Source of the DNA: Lachnospiraceae bacterium UBA1759
GTDB lineage: Bacteria > Bacillota > Clostridia > Lachnospirales > Lachnospiraceae
Length of the DNA: 64,000 nucleotides
NCBI GenBank assembly: GCA_002315555.1
Contig: DCHF01000030.1
Coordinates: 1-64,000 of the forward strand
Reading direction: 5' to 3'
The position numbers and the translations under genes were made by a program. The notes below the pieces were generated by a model. It had not been told where the DNA came from. It was given only the letters and a program-made list of their open reading frames with translations, and did not search any database. Positions 17,724-26,044 of this stretch are shown in pieces. Numbering within the stretch: the stretch's first letter is position 1; each line of letters begins with the position of its first letter.

Positions 17724-18563
17724 ATGCCTTTATGTACGATCAAAGAAAATGTGGATATTTTTTATGAGGAGTATGGCACCGGGACGCGGTACCTGCTCTG
17801 CACACAGGTCGGCCATGCGCTGTTTTCCATGGAAAAGGAGCTCGCAAAGCGCGGTTTCCATGTATACCTTCTGACGAACCGCGGCTTTGGACGGTCCACG
17901 CATGTTTTCGGTGAACCGGAAAAGAACTGGTATGATATGTGGGCGGACGATGTCGTCGCCTTTGCCGACGCCATGGGAATCGGCACCTTCACCTATTGCG
18001 GCGCTTCACACGGCGCCGGCACCGGCTGGCACCTGGTCCTTCGCCATCCGGAACGGGTGGAATGCTTCTTTGCGATCGTTCCGGGCCCGCATTCCCTGGC
18101 GGAGGGCAGCATGTCCTACCGCAACATGCTTGAGCTCGGTCTGGTGGAGCCCAAGCCGATGGTCATGCCCACCGATGACCCGCGCCTCATCGCCCGCCGC
18201 GAAAAGCAGGCGGCTCATGAGGAAGCGGAACGCCGCGAGCCGGACCACGACGCGATCTTCAACGCGCCGGAGATCAAGGCCATCGAATACGGCCGCCCGC
18301 TTGCGTACCTCGGCAGCGAGGAGGCGCTTCTTGAAGCGTTGAAGACCATTGAGATCCCCGTGCTGATCATCGGCGGAACGGAAGACTTTATCTCCCGTCC
18401 GGACCTGATGATGCGTACGGCGGCCTGCCTGAAGAACTGCAAGACGGTCGTTTACAGCGGATTCGGTCACGGCATTGACATCTGCGAGGAAATGGCCTCG
18501 GAGGCGGAGCGTTTCTACCGGAACGTGAAGGAGACCGGAAGATTTTACGACGCGGTCGAGTGA
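17724..18563 (+). CDS. Alpha/beta hydrolase
   Basis: This 279-residue alpha/beta-hydrolase-fold protein has no signal peptide. The nucleophile elbow is G-A-S-H-G (Ser at about residue 94). An Asp in GGTEDFISRP (about 219) and a His in SGFGHGID (about 249) complete the triad. The substrate is unknown; esters on glycans (deacetylation) would fit the glycosidase neighbours but are not shown by sequence. GGAGGAGAAG lies 6 nt before the ATG. Its 3' end overlaps the convergent MATE gene by 19 nt, with no terminator between. Confidence 0.8.
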   Translation: MPLCTIKENVDIFYEEYGTGTRYLLCTQVGHALFSMEKELAKRGFHVYLLTNRGFGRSTHVFGEPEKNWYDMWADDVVAFADAMGIGTFTYCGASHGAGTGWHLVLRHPERVECFFAIVPGPHSLAEGSMSYRNMLELGLVEPKPMVMPTDDPRLIARREKQAAHEEAERREPDHDAIFNAPEIKAIEYGRPLAYLGSEEALLEALKTIEIPVLIIGGTEDFISRPDLMMRTAACLKNCKTVVYSGFGHGIDICEEMASEAERFYRNVKETGRFYDAVE

Positions 18564-19912
18564 AGATTCAACCGATCCTGAACCTTCTTAAACAGGATCA
18601 GGAAGCAGATGATATGGATTCCTGCGGTGATCGCCCATGAAAGAGGGTAGGACATAAACAGGTTTCCGAGAGATCTGTGAGCCTTGAAATAGGTCATGAT
18701 CCACACGATCCGGAAGACGCAGGAGCCCATGAGGGAAACGATCATCGGCATCAGGGATGCGCCGATGCCACGGAGCGCGCCGACCATGGTATCCATCATA
18801 CCACACAGAAAATACAGTCGCGCAACATAACTTAGACGGGTCATGCCATATGAGACGGCCTCGGTATTGTCCGTGTAAAGACGGAGCAGAACATTGCCGG
18901 CAAGGTAACAGCCGCCGCCCATCAGAATACCGGTCAGGGATACCAGGATCAGGCACATGCCGGTGACCTTCCAGATATTGCTCAGCTTCTTGGCCCCCAG
19001 GTTCTGTGAAACGAAGCTGATGCAGGTCTGGTAGAACGCGTTCATGGCGGTGTAGATAAAGCCCTCCAGGTTGGACGCGGCGGTATTGCCGGCCATTGCG
19101 GTGGAGCCGAAGGAGTTGATGGAGGACTGGATCAGTACATTGGAGAAGGAGAACAGGACACCCTGCAGACCGGCCGGAAGACCAATGGCCAGAATATCCG
19201 GCAGTTTGCTTCGGGTGATCTTCAGCTTGTGGATGTCCAGACGGACAGCACCCTCCGTACGCAGGAGGCAGCGGATGATCAGATAGCAGGACAGCGCTTG
19301 AGAGGCGACGGTCGCGATGGCTACACCGGCCACACCGATGCGCAGGACTACAACGAAGAACAGGTTCAGGACCAGGTTTACCACGCCGGCGATGATCAGG
19401 AAGTACATCGGCCGTTTGGTATCACCGACGGCACGCAGCGTGGCGGCGGCGAAGTTGTAGACCATGTTGAACGGCATACCGAGGAAATAGATGCGAAGGT
19501 ACAGGGCTGCCTGATCGATGACATCCTCGGGAGAGCCCATCCAGACCAGGAAGATCCGTGCAAAAATGAAGCCGATGACAGCGAGCAGGGTGCCGAAGAT
19601 GAGGCCGAGGCAGATGGAGGTGTGGTTGACCTCCTCCACGTCGCGGGTGCGACCGGCGCCGAAGTTGCGGGCAACAAGAACATTGGTGCCAACGGAAAGG
19701 CCCATGAAAAGGCCGATGAGCAGGTTGACCAGGGAGCCGGTGGAGCCGACGGCGGCAAGCGCGGTCTCGTCCACACATTTGCCGACGACGATCACATCGA
19801 CCGCGTTAAATAACAGCTGCAGCATGCCGGAAAGCATCAGCGGCACGGCATAAACGATCAGTTTTTTAAGGAGCGGCCCGGAGGTCATGTCCATTTCATA
19901 CTTACGGTTCAT
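18545..19912 (-). CDS. MATE family multidrug/metabolite exporter
   Basis: This 455-residue membrane protein with twelve predicted helices belongs to the MATE (MatE x2) family, which exports cationic drugs or metabolites by Na+ or H+ antiport. Segments such as PLMLSGMLQLLFNAVDVIVVG near the N-terminus and a similar repeat in the second half are typical. I chose the ATG at 19912, preceded by AGGAGAAC. The frame stays open to 20065, but that extension crosses a promoter at 19979-20007 and has no membrane or family sequence. The substrate is unknown. Confidence 0.88.
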   Translation of the reverse strand: MNRKYEMDMTSGPLLKKLIVYAVPLMLSGMLQLLFNAVDVIVVGKCVDETALAAVGSTGSLVNLLIGLFMGLSVGTNVLVARNFGAGRTRDVEEVNHTSICLGLIFGTLLAVIGFIFARIFLVWMGSPEDVIDQAALYLRIYFLGMPFNMVYNFAAATLRAVGDTKRPMYFLIIAGVVNLVLNLFFVVVLRIGVAGVAIATVASQALSCYLIIRCLLRTEGAVRLDIHKLKITRSKLPDILAIGLPAGLQGVLFSFSNVLIQSSINSFGSTAMAGNTAASNLEGFIYTAMNAFYQTCISFVSQNLGAKKLSNIWKVTGMCLILVSLTGILMGGGCYLAGNVLLRLYTDNTEAVSYGMTRLSYVARLYFLCGMMDTMVGALRGIGASLMPMIVSLMGSCVFRIVWIMTYFKAHRSLGNLFMSYPLSWAITAGIHIICFLILFKKVQDRLNLHSTAS

Positions 19913-19978
19913 ATGTTCTCCTACAATGAAGCGGGATCCGGAATCGGGCAGAGGTTTCGAATGCGCATAATCATAATT

Positions 19979-20007
19979 AATATAACAAAATACACCGGCC
20001 TTTGCAA
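19979..20007 (-). promoter_or_regulatory. Promoter of the MATE gene
   Basis: On the minus strand, TTGCAA (20002-20007), a 17-bp spacer and TATATT (19979-19984) form a good sigma-A promoter about 70 bp before the MATE start. Confidence 0.6.
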
Positions 20008-20076
20008 TCGCAACAGTGAGGCACGGGCAGACTGAACGTGTGAAACGTAAAAAACAATATGACAAGGAGAAGAAGG

Positions 20077-20925
20077 ATGAACTTATCTGAAAAATACCCC
20101 TTTACCATTGTGGAACAGTTGGACACGGACCTGTGGGTCGTGGAAGAAATGGGCAGTAATATGTTCATTATCCGAGGAACGGAAAAGGTGCTTCTCATTG
20201 ACACCGCCTATGGACTCACGGATATCAGAGCCCTGATCCGCGATCTGTGCGGTGATCTCCCGGTGGTCGTGATCAACTCGCATGAGCACGGTGACCACAA
20301 TTCCGGCAACAATCAGTTTGATACGGTACATGTGGGCCGGTTCGGCGAACCGTTCTCTCATGAGCCGATGACGGAAGAGGGGAAAAAGCATCTGTACGAA
20401 TTTGTGGGCTGGCGGTTCACCGGTCTGCCCTTTGATTATGAGAAGTGGTGTCCGGGTCCGGCGGAACACGTGGAACCGGTACAGGAGGGCGATGTCCTTT
20501 CGATTGGCGGATACACCTTTAAGGTGATCGAAACACCCGGCCACAGCCTTGGTGAGATCGCGCTGTTCGAAGAAAGCAAGCGCTGGCTGTTCACCGGAGA
20601 TTCGGTCCTGACCTGGGAGGTCTGGGGACAGCTGAAGACCTCCGCGGCGCTTCGTTATTACGCGGAGAGTCTGGAAAAGCTGGCAGCCTATGAGGCACGG
20701 ACGGACCGCGTATTCCCCGCGCACAGCGTGGAGGAACGCCCGGCGGATTGCGGCCGGTTTGAACTTCCGCCGAGGGTCCTTTCCGTATATGCCCGCGGAA
20801 CACGGGAGATCGTGGACGGTATCCGGACCGGAAGGCCGTATGAAGAAAAGAATCCCATGTTTGCCGGATGCCGGTATGAGCTGTTTGACATCGGCGGCAT
20901 GGCGTATGATCCGGAACGGATCTGA
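20077..20925 (+). CDS. Metallo-beta-lactamase-fold hydrolase
   Basis: This 282-residue cytoplasmic MBL-fold hydrolase has the zinc motif HEHGDH (about residue 69), followed by a GHS His (about 160), FTGDS with Asp (about 177) and a C-terminal PAHS His (about 216), so the dinuclear site looks complete. The substrate is unknown; glyoxalase II-like thioesters and lactones are both possible. AAGGAGAAGAAGG precedes ATG 20077; an ATG at 20059 lies upstream of that ribosome binding site and is not used. It is divergent from the MATE gene and ends before a strong terminator. Confidence 0.8.
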   Translation: MNLSEKYPFTIVEQLDTDLWVVEEMGSNMFIIRGTEKVLLIDTAYGLTDIRALIRDLCGDLPVVVINSHEHGDHNSGNNQFDTVHVGRFGEPFSHEPMTEEGKKHLYEFVGWRFTGLPFDYEKWCPGPAEHVEPVQEGDVLSIGGYTFKVIETPGHSLGEIALFEESKRWLFTGDSVLTWEVWGQLKTSAALRYYAESLEKLAAYEARTDRVFPAHSVEERPADCGRFELPPRVLSVYARGTREIVDGIRTGRPYEEKNPMFAGCRYELFDIGGMAYDPERI

Positions 20926-20933
20926 ATAAAAAA

Positions 20934-20985
20934 GGGGCTGCAAAAAACTCTGATTTCATTTATGCGTTTTTTGCAGCCCCGATTG
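20934..20985. terminator. Strong terminator after the MBL hydrolase
   Basis: A perfect 15-bp stem (20934-20948 with 20966-20980, GGGGCTGC then an A-run, matched by a T-run then GCAGCCCC) has an A/T-rich outer context. It insulates the ureide-type cluster from upstream transcription. Confidence 0.85.
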
Positions 20986-21075
20986 TTTTGCATGAGTGGC
21001 TCTGTCATTGCCGTGACGGTAGCGTTTTTTATATGAAATATAAATATAATTTATATAAATGATGATAATAAATGC

Positions 21076-21104
21076 TTGACATTTATGATGCATCATAGTA
21101 TTCT
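21076..21104 (+). promoter_or_regulatory. Strong promoter with a palindromic operator between -35 and -10
   Basis: TTGACA (21076-21081), exactly 17 bp, and TATTCT (21099-21104) form the promoter. The spacer holds a perfect 14-bp palindrome, TATGATGCATCATA (21084-21097), a textbook position for a dimeric repressor. It should drive the cluster starting at 21218. The cognate regulator is not obvious; the LysR at 32141 has a different candidate site. Confidence 0.8.
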
Positions 21105-21132
21105 TTGAGCATACTAATTGACCGACCGAAAC

Positions 21133-21175
21133 AAAGGCGTTTCAAGACCGTTATGGTTTTTGAAACGCCTTTTTA
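21133..21175 (+). terminator. Leader terminator or attenuator
   Basis: AAGGCGTTTCAA pairs with TTGAAACGCCTT around a loop that itself can pair (GACC/GGTT), followed by TTTTATTTT. It lies only about 25 nt after the expected start of the 21076 promoter and 43 nt before the first gene, so unless it is overcome it would stop that transcript. It may be an attenuator. Confidence 0.75.
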
Positions 21176-21217
21176 TTTTGGCCGGAGTTCACTGAAAAGC
21201 ACTAAGGAGGAGATGAA

Positions 21218-22300
21218 ATGTACAATTTCTATCACAGGGATGCATTTCCTGAAAAGTTCAATAAGGAAGAATGGCAGTTTTCAAGAAACTATCAGCGCAG
21301 TCTGGATCTGATGAAGGATTCTATCGACCTTCATGTGCATGCCGGCCCGCATCTTGTTTCCAGTCCCAGAAGCGTCAACCCGGTTCAGGCAGCAATAGAA
21401 GCGCGTGATGCGGGAATGAGAGCCATCGTATATATGTGTGTGTTTAACTGGAGTGTCGGTACATCCTGGATCGTCAACGAAGTGGTTCCCGGCTTTACAT
21501 CCTACGGCGGCATCATTCTGAACACGGTCCTCGGCGGCATGAATCCACGTGCTGTCAAGACGGCGATCTACTACGGAGACGGTGCACGCTATGTATCCTT
21601 CGGTGCCCATTCGACGAAGTATCAGGCCGGTGTCGAGGGCCGTTATGTGGATGGAAAGTGGGTCAGACTGGTCGATCTCTATCCGGAATTTAAGACTGAA
21701 GAGTACGACCGCTGTATTGAGATCCCCACGTACGGAAAGCCCACGAAGGAATTTGATGACATCATGAAGATCGTTGCGGACAACCCGCAGGTCTATCTTG
21801 TTTCCGGTCACATCTCAAATCAGGAGGCCATGGACCTTTGCAAATATGCACAGGATTACGGTATCAAGAAGGTATTGCTCTCCAATGCGGTAACAGAGCA
21901 TCTCAGTGAGAAGGAGATCGATCAGGCCATCAGCCTCGGAGCAAAGCTGGAAAAGTGTCTTGCAGAGCACACTCATACCGGTTCGATCCCGAAGACCCAT
22001 TACTATGTTGAGCCTGAGTACTGTGCTTATGACGAAGGTCAGTCCGGCAGCCCCGAGGGCGGTGTATACCGAGCGGCACAACAGATGCAGAAATTCGGTG
22101 TCGAGAACTTCATCTGCGGCACGGACTTCGGTGTTTATACACTGCCTCATCCGGTCGAAGGCTTCCGTGAATGGATCGCCTGCCTGATGGACTGCGGCTG
22201 GAGTGATGACGACATCCGTATGGTCACCTCGAAGAACGCAGCAGCCATGCTGGACATCGATCTTAGCAAGCCTGCACCGACGATCATTACCGAGGTATAA
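21218..22300 (+). CDS. DUF6282 family metal-dependent hydrolase
   Basis: This 360-residue protein of the amidohydrolase-like DUF6282 family shows IDLHVHAGPH (HxH metal site, about residue 39), SFGAHS, SGHIS (about 195), EHTHTGSI and FICGTDFG (Asp, about 308). This is consistent with a PHP/amidohydrolase TIM barrel binding one or two metals. AAGGAGGAG precedes the ATG. It is the first gene behind the regulated promoter and is followed 3 nt later by DUF3830, so both probably act on the cluster's substrate, for example as a ring-opening hydrolase. No reaction is established to my knowledge. Confidence 0.7.
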   Translation: MYNFYHRDAFPEKFNKEEWQFSRNYQRSLDLMKDSIDLHVHAGPHLVSSPRSVNPVQAAIEARDAGMRAIVYMCVFNWSVGTSWIVNEVVPGFTSYGGIILNTVLGGMNPRAVKTAIYYGDGARYVSFGAHSTKYQAGVEGRYVDGKWVRLVDLYPEFKTEEYDRCIEIPTYGKPTKEFDDIMKIVADNPQVYLVSGHISNQEAMDLCKYAQDYGIKKVLLSNAVTEHLSEKEIDQAISLGAKLEKCLAEHTHTGSIPKTHYYVEPEYCAYDEGQSGSPEGGVYRAAQQMQKFGVENFICGTDFGVYTLPHPVEGFREWIACLMDCGWSDDDIRMVTSKNAAAMLDIDLSKPAPTIITEV

Positions 22301-22303
22301 GGA

Positions 22304-22777
22304 ATGAGAAAAATCAGATTGACATTTGTGGAAGAGGGCATCACCGCGATCGCGGTCCTTCTTGATGACAAGGCTCCGGAAACAGCCCAGCTGATCTGGG
22401 ACATTCTTGAGACACCGATGGAGAATAAAGCGATCCATGCCATGTATACAGGCAGAGAACTATCCTTTGGCGTTCCTGTCGAACGCGCAGAGGAGGCCAG
22501 AGTATTCGAGCTTCCGCCTGAGAACGTGACGATGTTTCCGCTCCCGGGGGCACTGATCTGGAATGCATATTCACCGTATCAATGGCTTGGAACACCGAAT
22601 TCGGTTTATGATTTCGGCATTTTCTACGGTCCTGAGGCCAGGATCTTTTTACCGACCGGCTGGAGGCCGAGCAACCATTTCGGCGACATCGTCGAAAACC
22701 TGGAGGAGTTTGCAGCATGCTGTGCGCGCTGTCAGCGCGAGGGTATGAAGCTGATCCGTATTGAACGGGTCGAATAA
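22304..22777 (+). CDS. DUF3830 cyclophilin-like protein
   Basis: This 157-residue protein of the cyclophilin-like DUF3830 family starts MRKIRLTFVEEGITAIAVLLDD and has the family APETAQ and FYGPEARIFLPTGWRP segments. The family has a beta-barrel fold and no known catalytic role. It lies 3 nt after the DUF6282 gene and 32 nt before the transporter binding protein, so it belongs to the same transcript. I infer a role in binding or processing the imported substrate. Confidence 0.7.
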   Translation: MRKIRLTFVEEGITAIAVLLDDKAPETAQLIWDILETPMENKAIHAMYTGRELSFGVPVERAEEARVFELPPENVTMFPLPGALIWNAYSPYQWLGTPNSVYDFGIFYGPEARIFLPTGWRPSNHFGDIVENLEEFAACCARCQREGMKLIRIERVE

Positions 22778-22809
22778 TTTATGCGGAAACGCAGAGGAGG
22801 AGAAAAATT

Positions 22810-23862
22810 ATGAAAAAAGTATTAGCACTGGTTCTTTCTTGTGTCATGGTACTCTCGCTGATGGCTTGCGGTGCCGACACCAAGAAGGAAGAAACAACAA
22901 CTGCGGCGACGACGGCAGCGGCTACCACTGCGGCAGAGACCGAAGCGGAGACCGACGCTGAAACCGAGGCAGAGACTGAAGCTTCTGCGGTCGTCTTTGA
23001 AAAGACCATCACCCTTGTCATTCCGTATGCAGCAGGCGGCGGTATCTACAATGCGGCGATGCTTCTTGTCGGCAGGGCCGGCGAGATCCTCGGTCAGACG
23101 ATCAATGTCGTCTGCATGGAAGGCAACGGCGGTCAGGAAGGTATCGAGTATGTTTATAATCAGGATTCCGATGGTTATACGCTTCTTGCTACTGACTACG
23201 GCCCGCTGATCTCCACCGCAATTGAAGAAGAAGTAATTTATGAGCTTGATGAGTTCACCCCGATCATGGAGATGACCACCACGATTCCGACCTTCTTTGT
23301 CAAAGCTGACAGCCCCTATCAGACGATGGAAGAACTGATTCAGGCTGCAATCGATAATCCGGGCACCATTTCCGTAGGTCACGGCAAGTATCATTCCGTT
23401 CCGCATCTTCCGCTGATCCTTCTTGAGGAAGTATCCGGTGCGGACTTCAATGAAGTGCCGACCTCCGGTGGTTCCGAGGCAAAGCAGTTCGTTCTCGGCG
23501 GCTCCGTTGATGCCGGCGCATCTGTTCCGTCCACTGTTGCGGGTGAGGTTGAGGAAGGCCTTCTCCGTGTACTGGCAGTTGCCTGCGATGAGAGAATCGA
23601 GCAGTTCCCCGATGTCCCGACGCTGAAGGAGCTTGGCTATGAGGTGTCCATGCCCGCATGGTATTCCATCTTCTCCAAGAGCGATGTTCCGGAGGCTGTC
23701 CGTGCAGCGATCGAAGCCGCATTTGTTGCAGCAGCAAACGATCCTGATGTCCTTGCAGCAGCAGCTGAGGCAAACATCGTTCTGACCGGTACCGGCAGTG
23801 AGGATTGCCTTGCAGCATACAACACCACAATCGAGAATCTTACCACGTTATTAGGTGAGTAA
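22810..23862 (+). CDS. tctC: TctC-type substrate-binding lipoprotein
   Basis: This 350-residue binding protein belongs to the tripartite tricarboxylate transporter (Bug/TctC) family. The lipoprotein signal ends in LSLMAC (Cys at about residue 20). A low-complexity Thr/Ala/Glu linker with a repeated A-E-T-E unit (residues about 28-58) tethers the binding domain. The mature domain begins ITLVIPYAAGGG, the family ligand-loop segment. AGGAGGAG precedes the ATG. Family members bind carboxylates, amides and aromatic acids, so an acidic ureide fits but is not proven. Together with tctA and tctB the transporter is complete. Confidence 0.92.
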   Translation: MKKVLALVLSCVMVLSLMACGADTKKEETTTAATTAAATTAAETEAETDAETEAETEASAVVFEKTITLVIPYAAGGGIYNAAMLLVGRAGEILGQTINVVCMEGNGGQEGIEYVYNQDSDGYTLLATDYGPLISTAIEEEVIYELDEFTPIMEMTTTIPTFFVKADSPYQTMEELIQAAIDNPGTISVGHGKYHSVPHLPLILLEEVSGADFNEVPTSGGSEAKQFVLGGSVDAGASVPSTVAGEVEEGLLRVLAVACDERIEQFPDVPTLKELGYEVSMPAWYSIFSKSDVPEAVRAAIEAAFVAAANDPDVLAAAAEANIVLTGTGSEDCLAAYNTTIENLTTLLGE

Positions 23863-23892
23863 CTACTCAAAACAGATCATATAGGATGAACC

Positions 23893-23926
23893 ATGGTGGC
23901 GGTATTCTCACACATACCGCCATCAT
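23893..23926 (+). promoter_or_regulatory. Intra-operon hairpin between tctC and tctA
   Basis: ATGGTGGCGGTAT (23893-23905) pairs with ATACCGCCATCAT (23914-23926) with one mismatch. There is no T-run. Hairpins of this kind after binding-protein genes stabilise the upstream mRNA, so the binding protein would be made in excess over membrane subunits. Confidence 0.55.
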
Positions 23927-23971
23927 GTTTATGAGGAGCTTTTTCTGTCTCCCTTCCAAGGAGGATTATCT

Positions 23972-25525
23972 ATGGAGATCACACAGGTATTAAGCCAGGC
24001 TTTCAGTACAGCCTTTGCACCGATGACACTGCTCTATGCGTTTATCGGTGTTGCACTGGGTGTTACTGTAGGCGCGATCCCGGGACTTACCGGAGACATG
24101 GCGATTTCGATCCTTCTTCCGTTTGTGTTCAAGGTTAATCCGACGATGTCCCTGGGACTTCTGATCGGTATCTACAAGGGCAGCATGTTTGGCGGAAGTA
24201 TTTCTGCGATTTCATTCGGTGTTCCAGGAACGCCTGCCGCAGCGGCTACAGTTGAGGATGGTTATCCCCTGGCAAAAAAGGGACGCCCGATGCAGGCGAT
24301 GCTTCAGGCACTGTATTCCTCATTTACAGGTGACCTGATCTCGTCCATTCTGCTGGTGTTTCTGACGATTCCCATGGGCCAGATCGCGATTCAGTTCGGT
24401 CCCACCGAATTCTTTGCACTCTATGTATTCTCAATCGTCGTCATTGCGATCCTGAATCGCGACAACCGTGTAAAGGGTCTTATGGCTGCGGTATTCGGCA
24501 TTTTTATCGGCTGTATAGGTTCGGACCCCGTTGCCGGTGCCAGCCGCATGACTTTTGGCATCAGCATGTTCCGCGGTGGCTTCAAGACGGTCCCGGTGCT
24601 TGTCGGTACCTTTGCAATCAGCGAGTTGATCATTCAGTTTTCAAACGCCTATGCGGACAAGGTCCTGTTCAAACTCGGCAAGGCAAAGGAACGCATGGAA
24701 TTTGAACTGAAGAAAAACAAAGAGGATCGCTATACGATCCGCCATTACTGGAACACACTGAAGTGTACGGTCATCGGCTCGATCATCGGCACGATCATCG
24801 GCATTCTTCCGGGTGCGGGCTCCTCGATCGCCTGCTATTTAAGCTATGGTATCGGCCGAAGTGTCTCGAAGGATGGTGACAAATTCGGAACCGGTGTACT
24901 CAACGGCGTTGCTGCCCCGGAAGCAGGAAACTCCGCGACCTGCGGTGCATCTGTCATTCCGCTCCTTGCATTCGGTATCCCAGGCAGTGCGACGGCAGCG
25001 TTGATCGGTGCTGCGCTCACCATGCAGGGCATCAATCCCGGTCCGACGATGTTCAAGTCCAATCAGGTCATTATTTATGCATTCTTCATCATCGTACTCT
25101 ATGCGAGCTTCTTTAATCTTGGCATCAGCCGTCTTCTGATCCCGGTCTACGCTAAGATCAGTAAGCTAAAGGCAAAGTATCTGATCCCAATCATTTTTGT
25201 GCTTGCGATCCTCGGCTGCTATACAACGGATAACTCGGTTGCCAACGTCTTTGTCATGCTGATTTTCGGTGTTGTCGGTGTTATCCTCAGAAAACTCCGT
25301 GTTCCTCTTGGTCCGTTTATTCTGGGCTATCTGATCGGACCAAGCGCAGAGCGTGCGCTTCGTCAGGCGTTGAACCTCAGCGGCAACAACGTAATGATAC
25401 TTTTCAAGCGGCCGATCGCGATCGGTTTCTATGTTGCCACCGTCGTGTTTATTGGCATCATTCTTTACACCTTCAGAAAGAATAAAGCCACATTGGATAA
25501 GGGGGCACATTCAGATGACGAATAA
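23972..25525 (+). CDS. tctA: TctA large membrane subunit
   Basis: This 517-residue membrane protein of about twelve helices is the permease of the tripartite tricarboxylate transporter. The TctA signature GAIPGLTGDMAISILLP (about residue 32) and the mirror motif GILPGAGSSIACYLSYG (about 275) are both present. AAGGAGGAT precedes the ATG. Its end overlaps tctB by 11 nt. It imports the cluster's substrate with a cation gradient. Confidence 0.94.
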   Translation: MEITQVLSQAFSTAFAPMTLLYAFIGVALGVTVGAIPGLTGDMAISILLPFVFKVNPTMSLGLLIGIYKGSMFGGSISAISFGVPGTPAAAATVEDGYPLAKKGRPMQAMLQALYSSFTGDLISSILLVFLTIPMGQIAIQFGPTEFFALYVFSIVVIAILNRDNRVKGLMAAVFGIFIGCIGSDPVAGASRMTFGISMFRGGFKTVPVLVGTFAISELIIQFSNAYADKVLFKLGKAKERMEFELKKNKEDRYTIRHYWNTLKCTVIGSIIGTIIGILPGAGSSIACYLSYGIGRSVSKDGDKFGTGVLNGVAAPEAGNSATCGASVIPLLAFGIPGSATAALIGAALTMQGINPGPTMFKSNQVIIYAFFIIVLYASFFNLGISRLLIPVYAKISKLKAKYLIPIIFVLAILGCYTTDNSVANVFVMLIFGVVGVILRKLRVPLGPFILGYLIGPSAERALRQALNLSGNNVMILFKRPIAIGFYVATVVFIGIILYTFRKNKATLDKGAHSDDE

Positions 25526-26006
25526 AAAGAAAAAAGCAGGGATCACCAATATCAGGAATATCGTGCTCAGTGCGGCCATGCTGCTCATCAGTGTCGGAGG
25601 TTACCTGTATACCTATTTCGGAAGCGGATGGAGCAAGAAAACGGGCGAGGCTGCAAAAATGTTTCCCCGAATCGTTTTGATCCTTCTTGCGATCATTGCT
25701 GTCGTGCTGATTTTGAAGGAACTTTCCGGCAGAGCGGACCCGGAACCCGCAGCCATTACCGTGGTAAAATTCTGGCAGGTAATTCTGATGATCGCCCTGA
25801 CCTCACTGTTCTTTCTGTTTGTCATTCATGTCGGCGTTGCCTCCGGTATCCTGATCTTTCTGGTAGTGATGATCGCTCTGTTTGATGAAGAACTCAGGAA
25901 AAACTGGTATAAGGATCTGATCGTGGCGGTCGTTGCGACAGGCGTGCTGTATCTGATCTTTATGAAAGTGCTTCCGATCATCCGTCTGCACTCGGTCATT
26001 ATCTGA
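25515..26006 (+). CDS. tctB: TctB small membrane subunit
   Basis: This 163-residue protein with about four membrane helices is the small subunit of the tripartite transporter. The ATG at 25515 lies inside the end of tctA; further upstream the frame is only an overlap with tctA. The order C-A-B differs from the C-B-A arrangement common in proteobacteria. It is followed 38 nt later by the M20 hydrolase. Confidence 0.88.
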   Translation: MTNKKKKAGITNIRNIVLSAAMLLISVGGYLYTYFGSGWSKKTGEAAKMFPRIVLILLAIIAVVLILKELSGRADPEPAAITVVKFWQVILMIALTSLFFLFVIHVGVASGILIFLVVMIALFDEELRKNWYKDLIVAVVATGVLYLIFMKVLPIIRLHSVII

Positions 26007-26044
26007 CAGAGAATCGCGAGGAGCGACCGGTTGAAGGGAGACCT

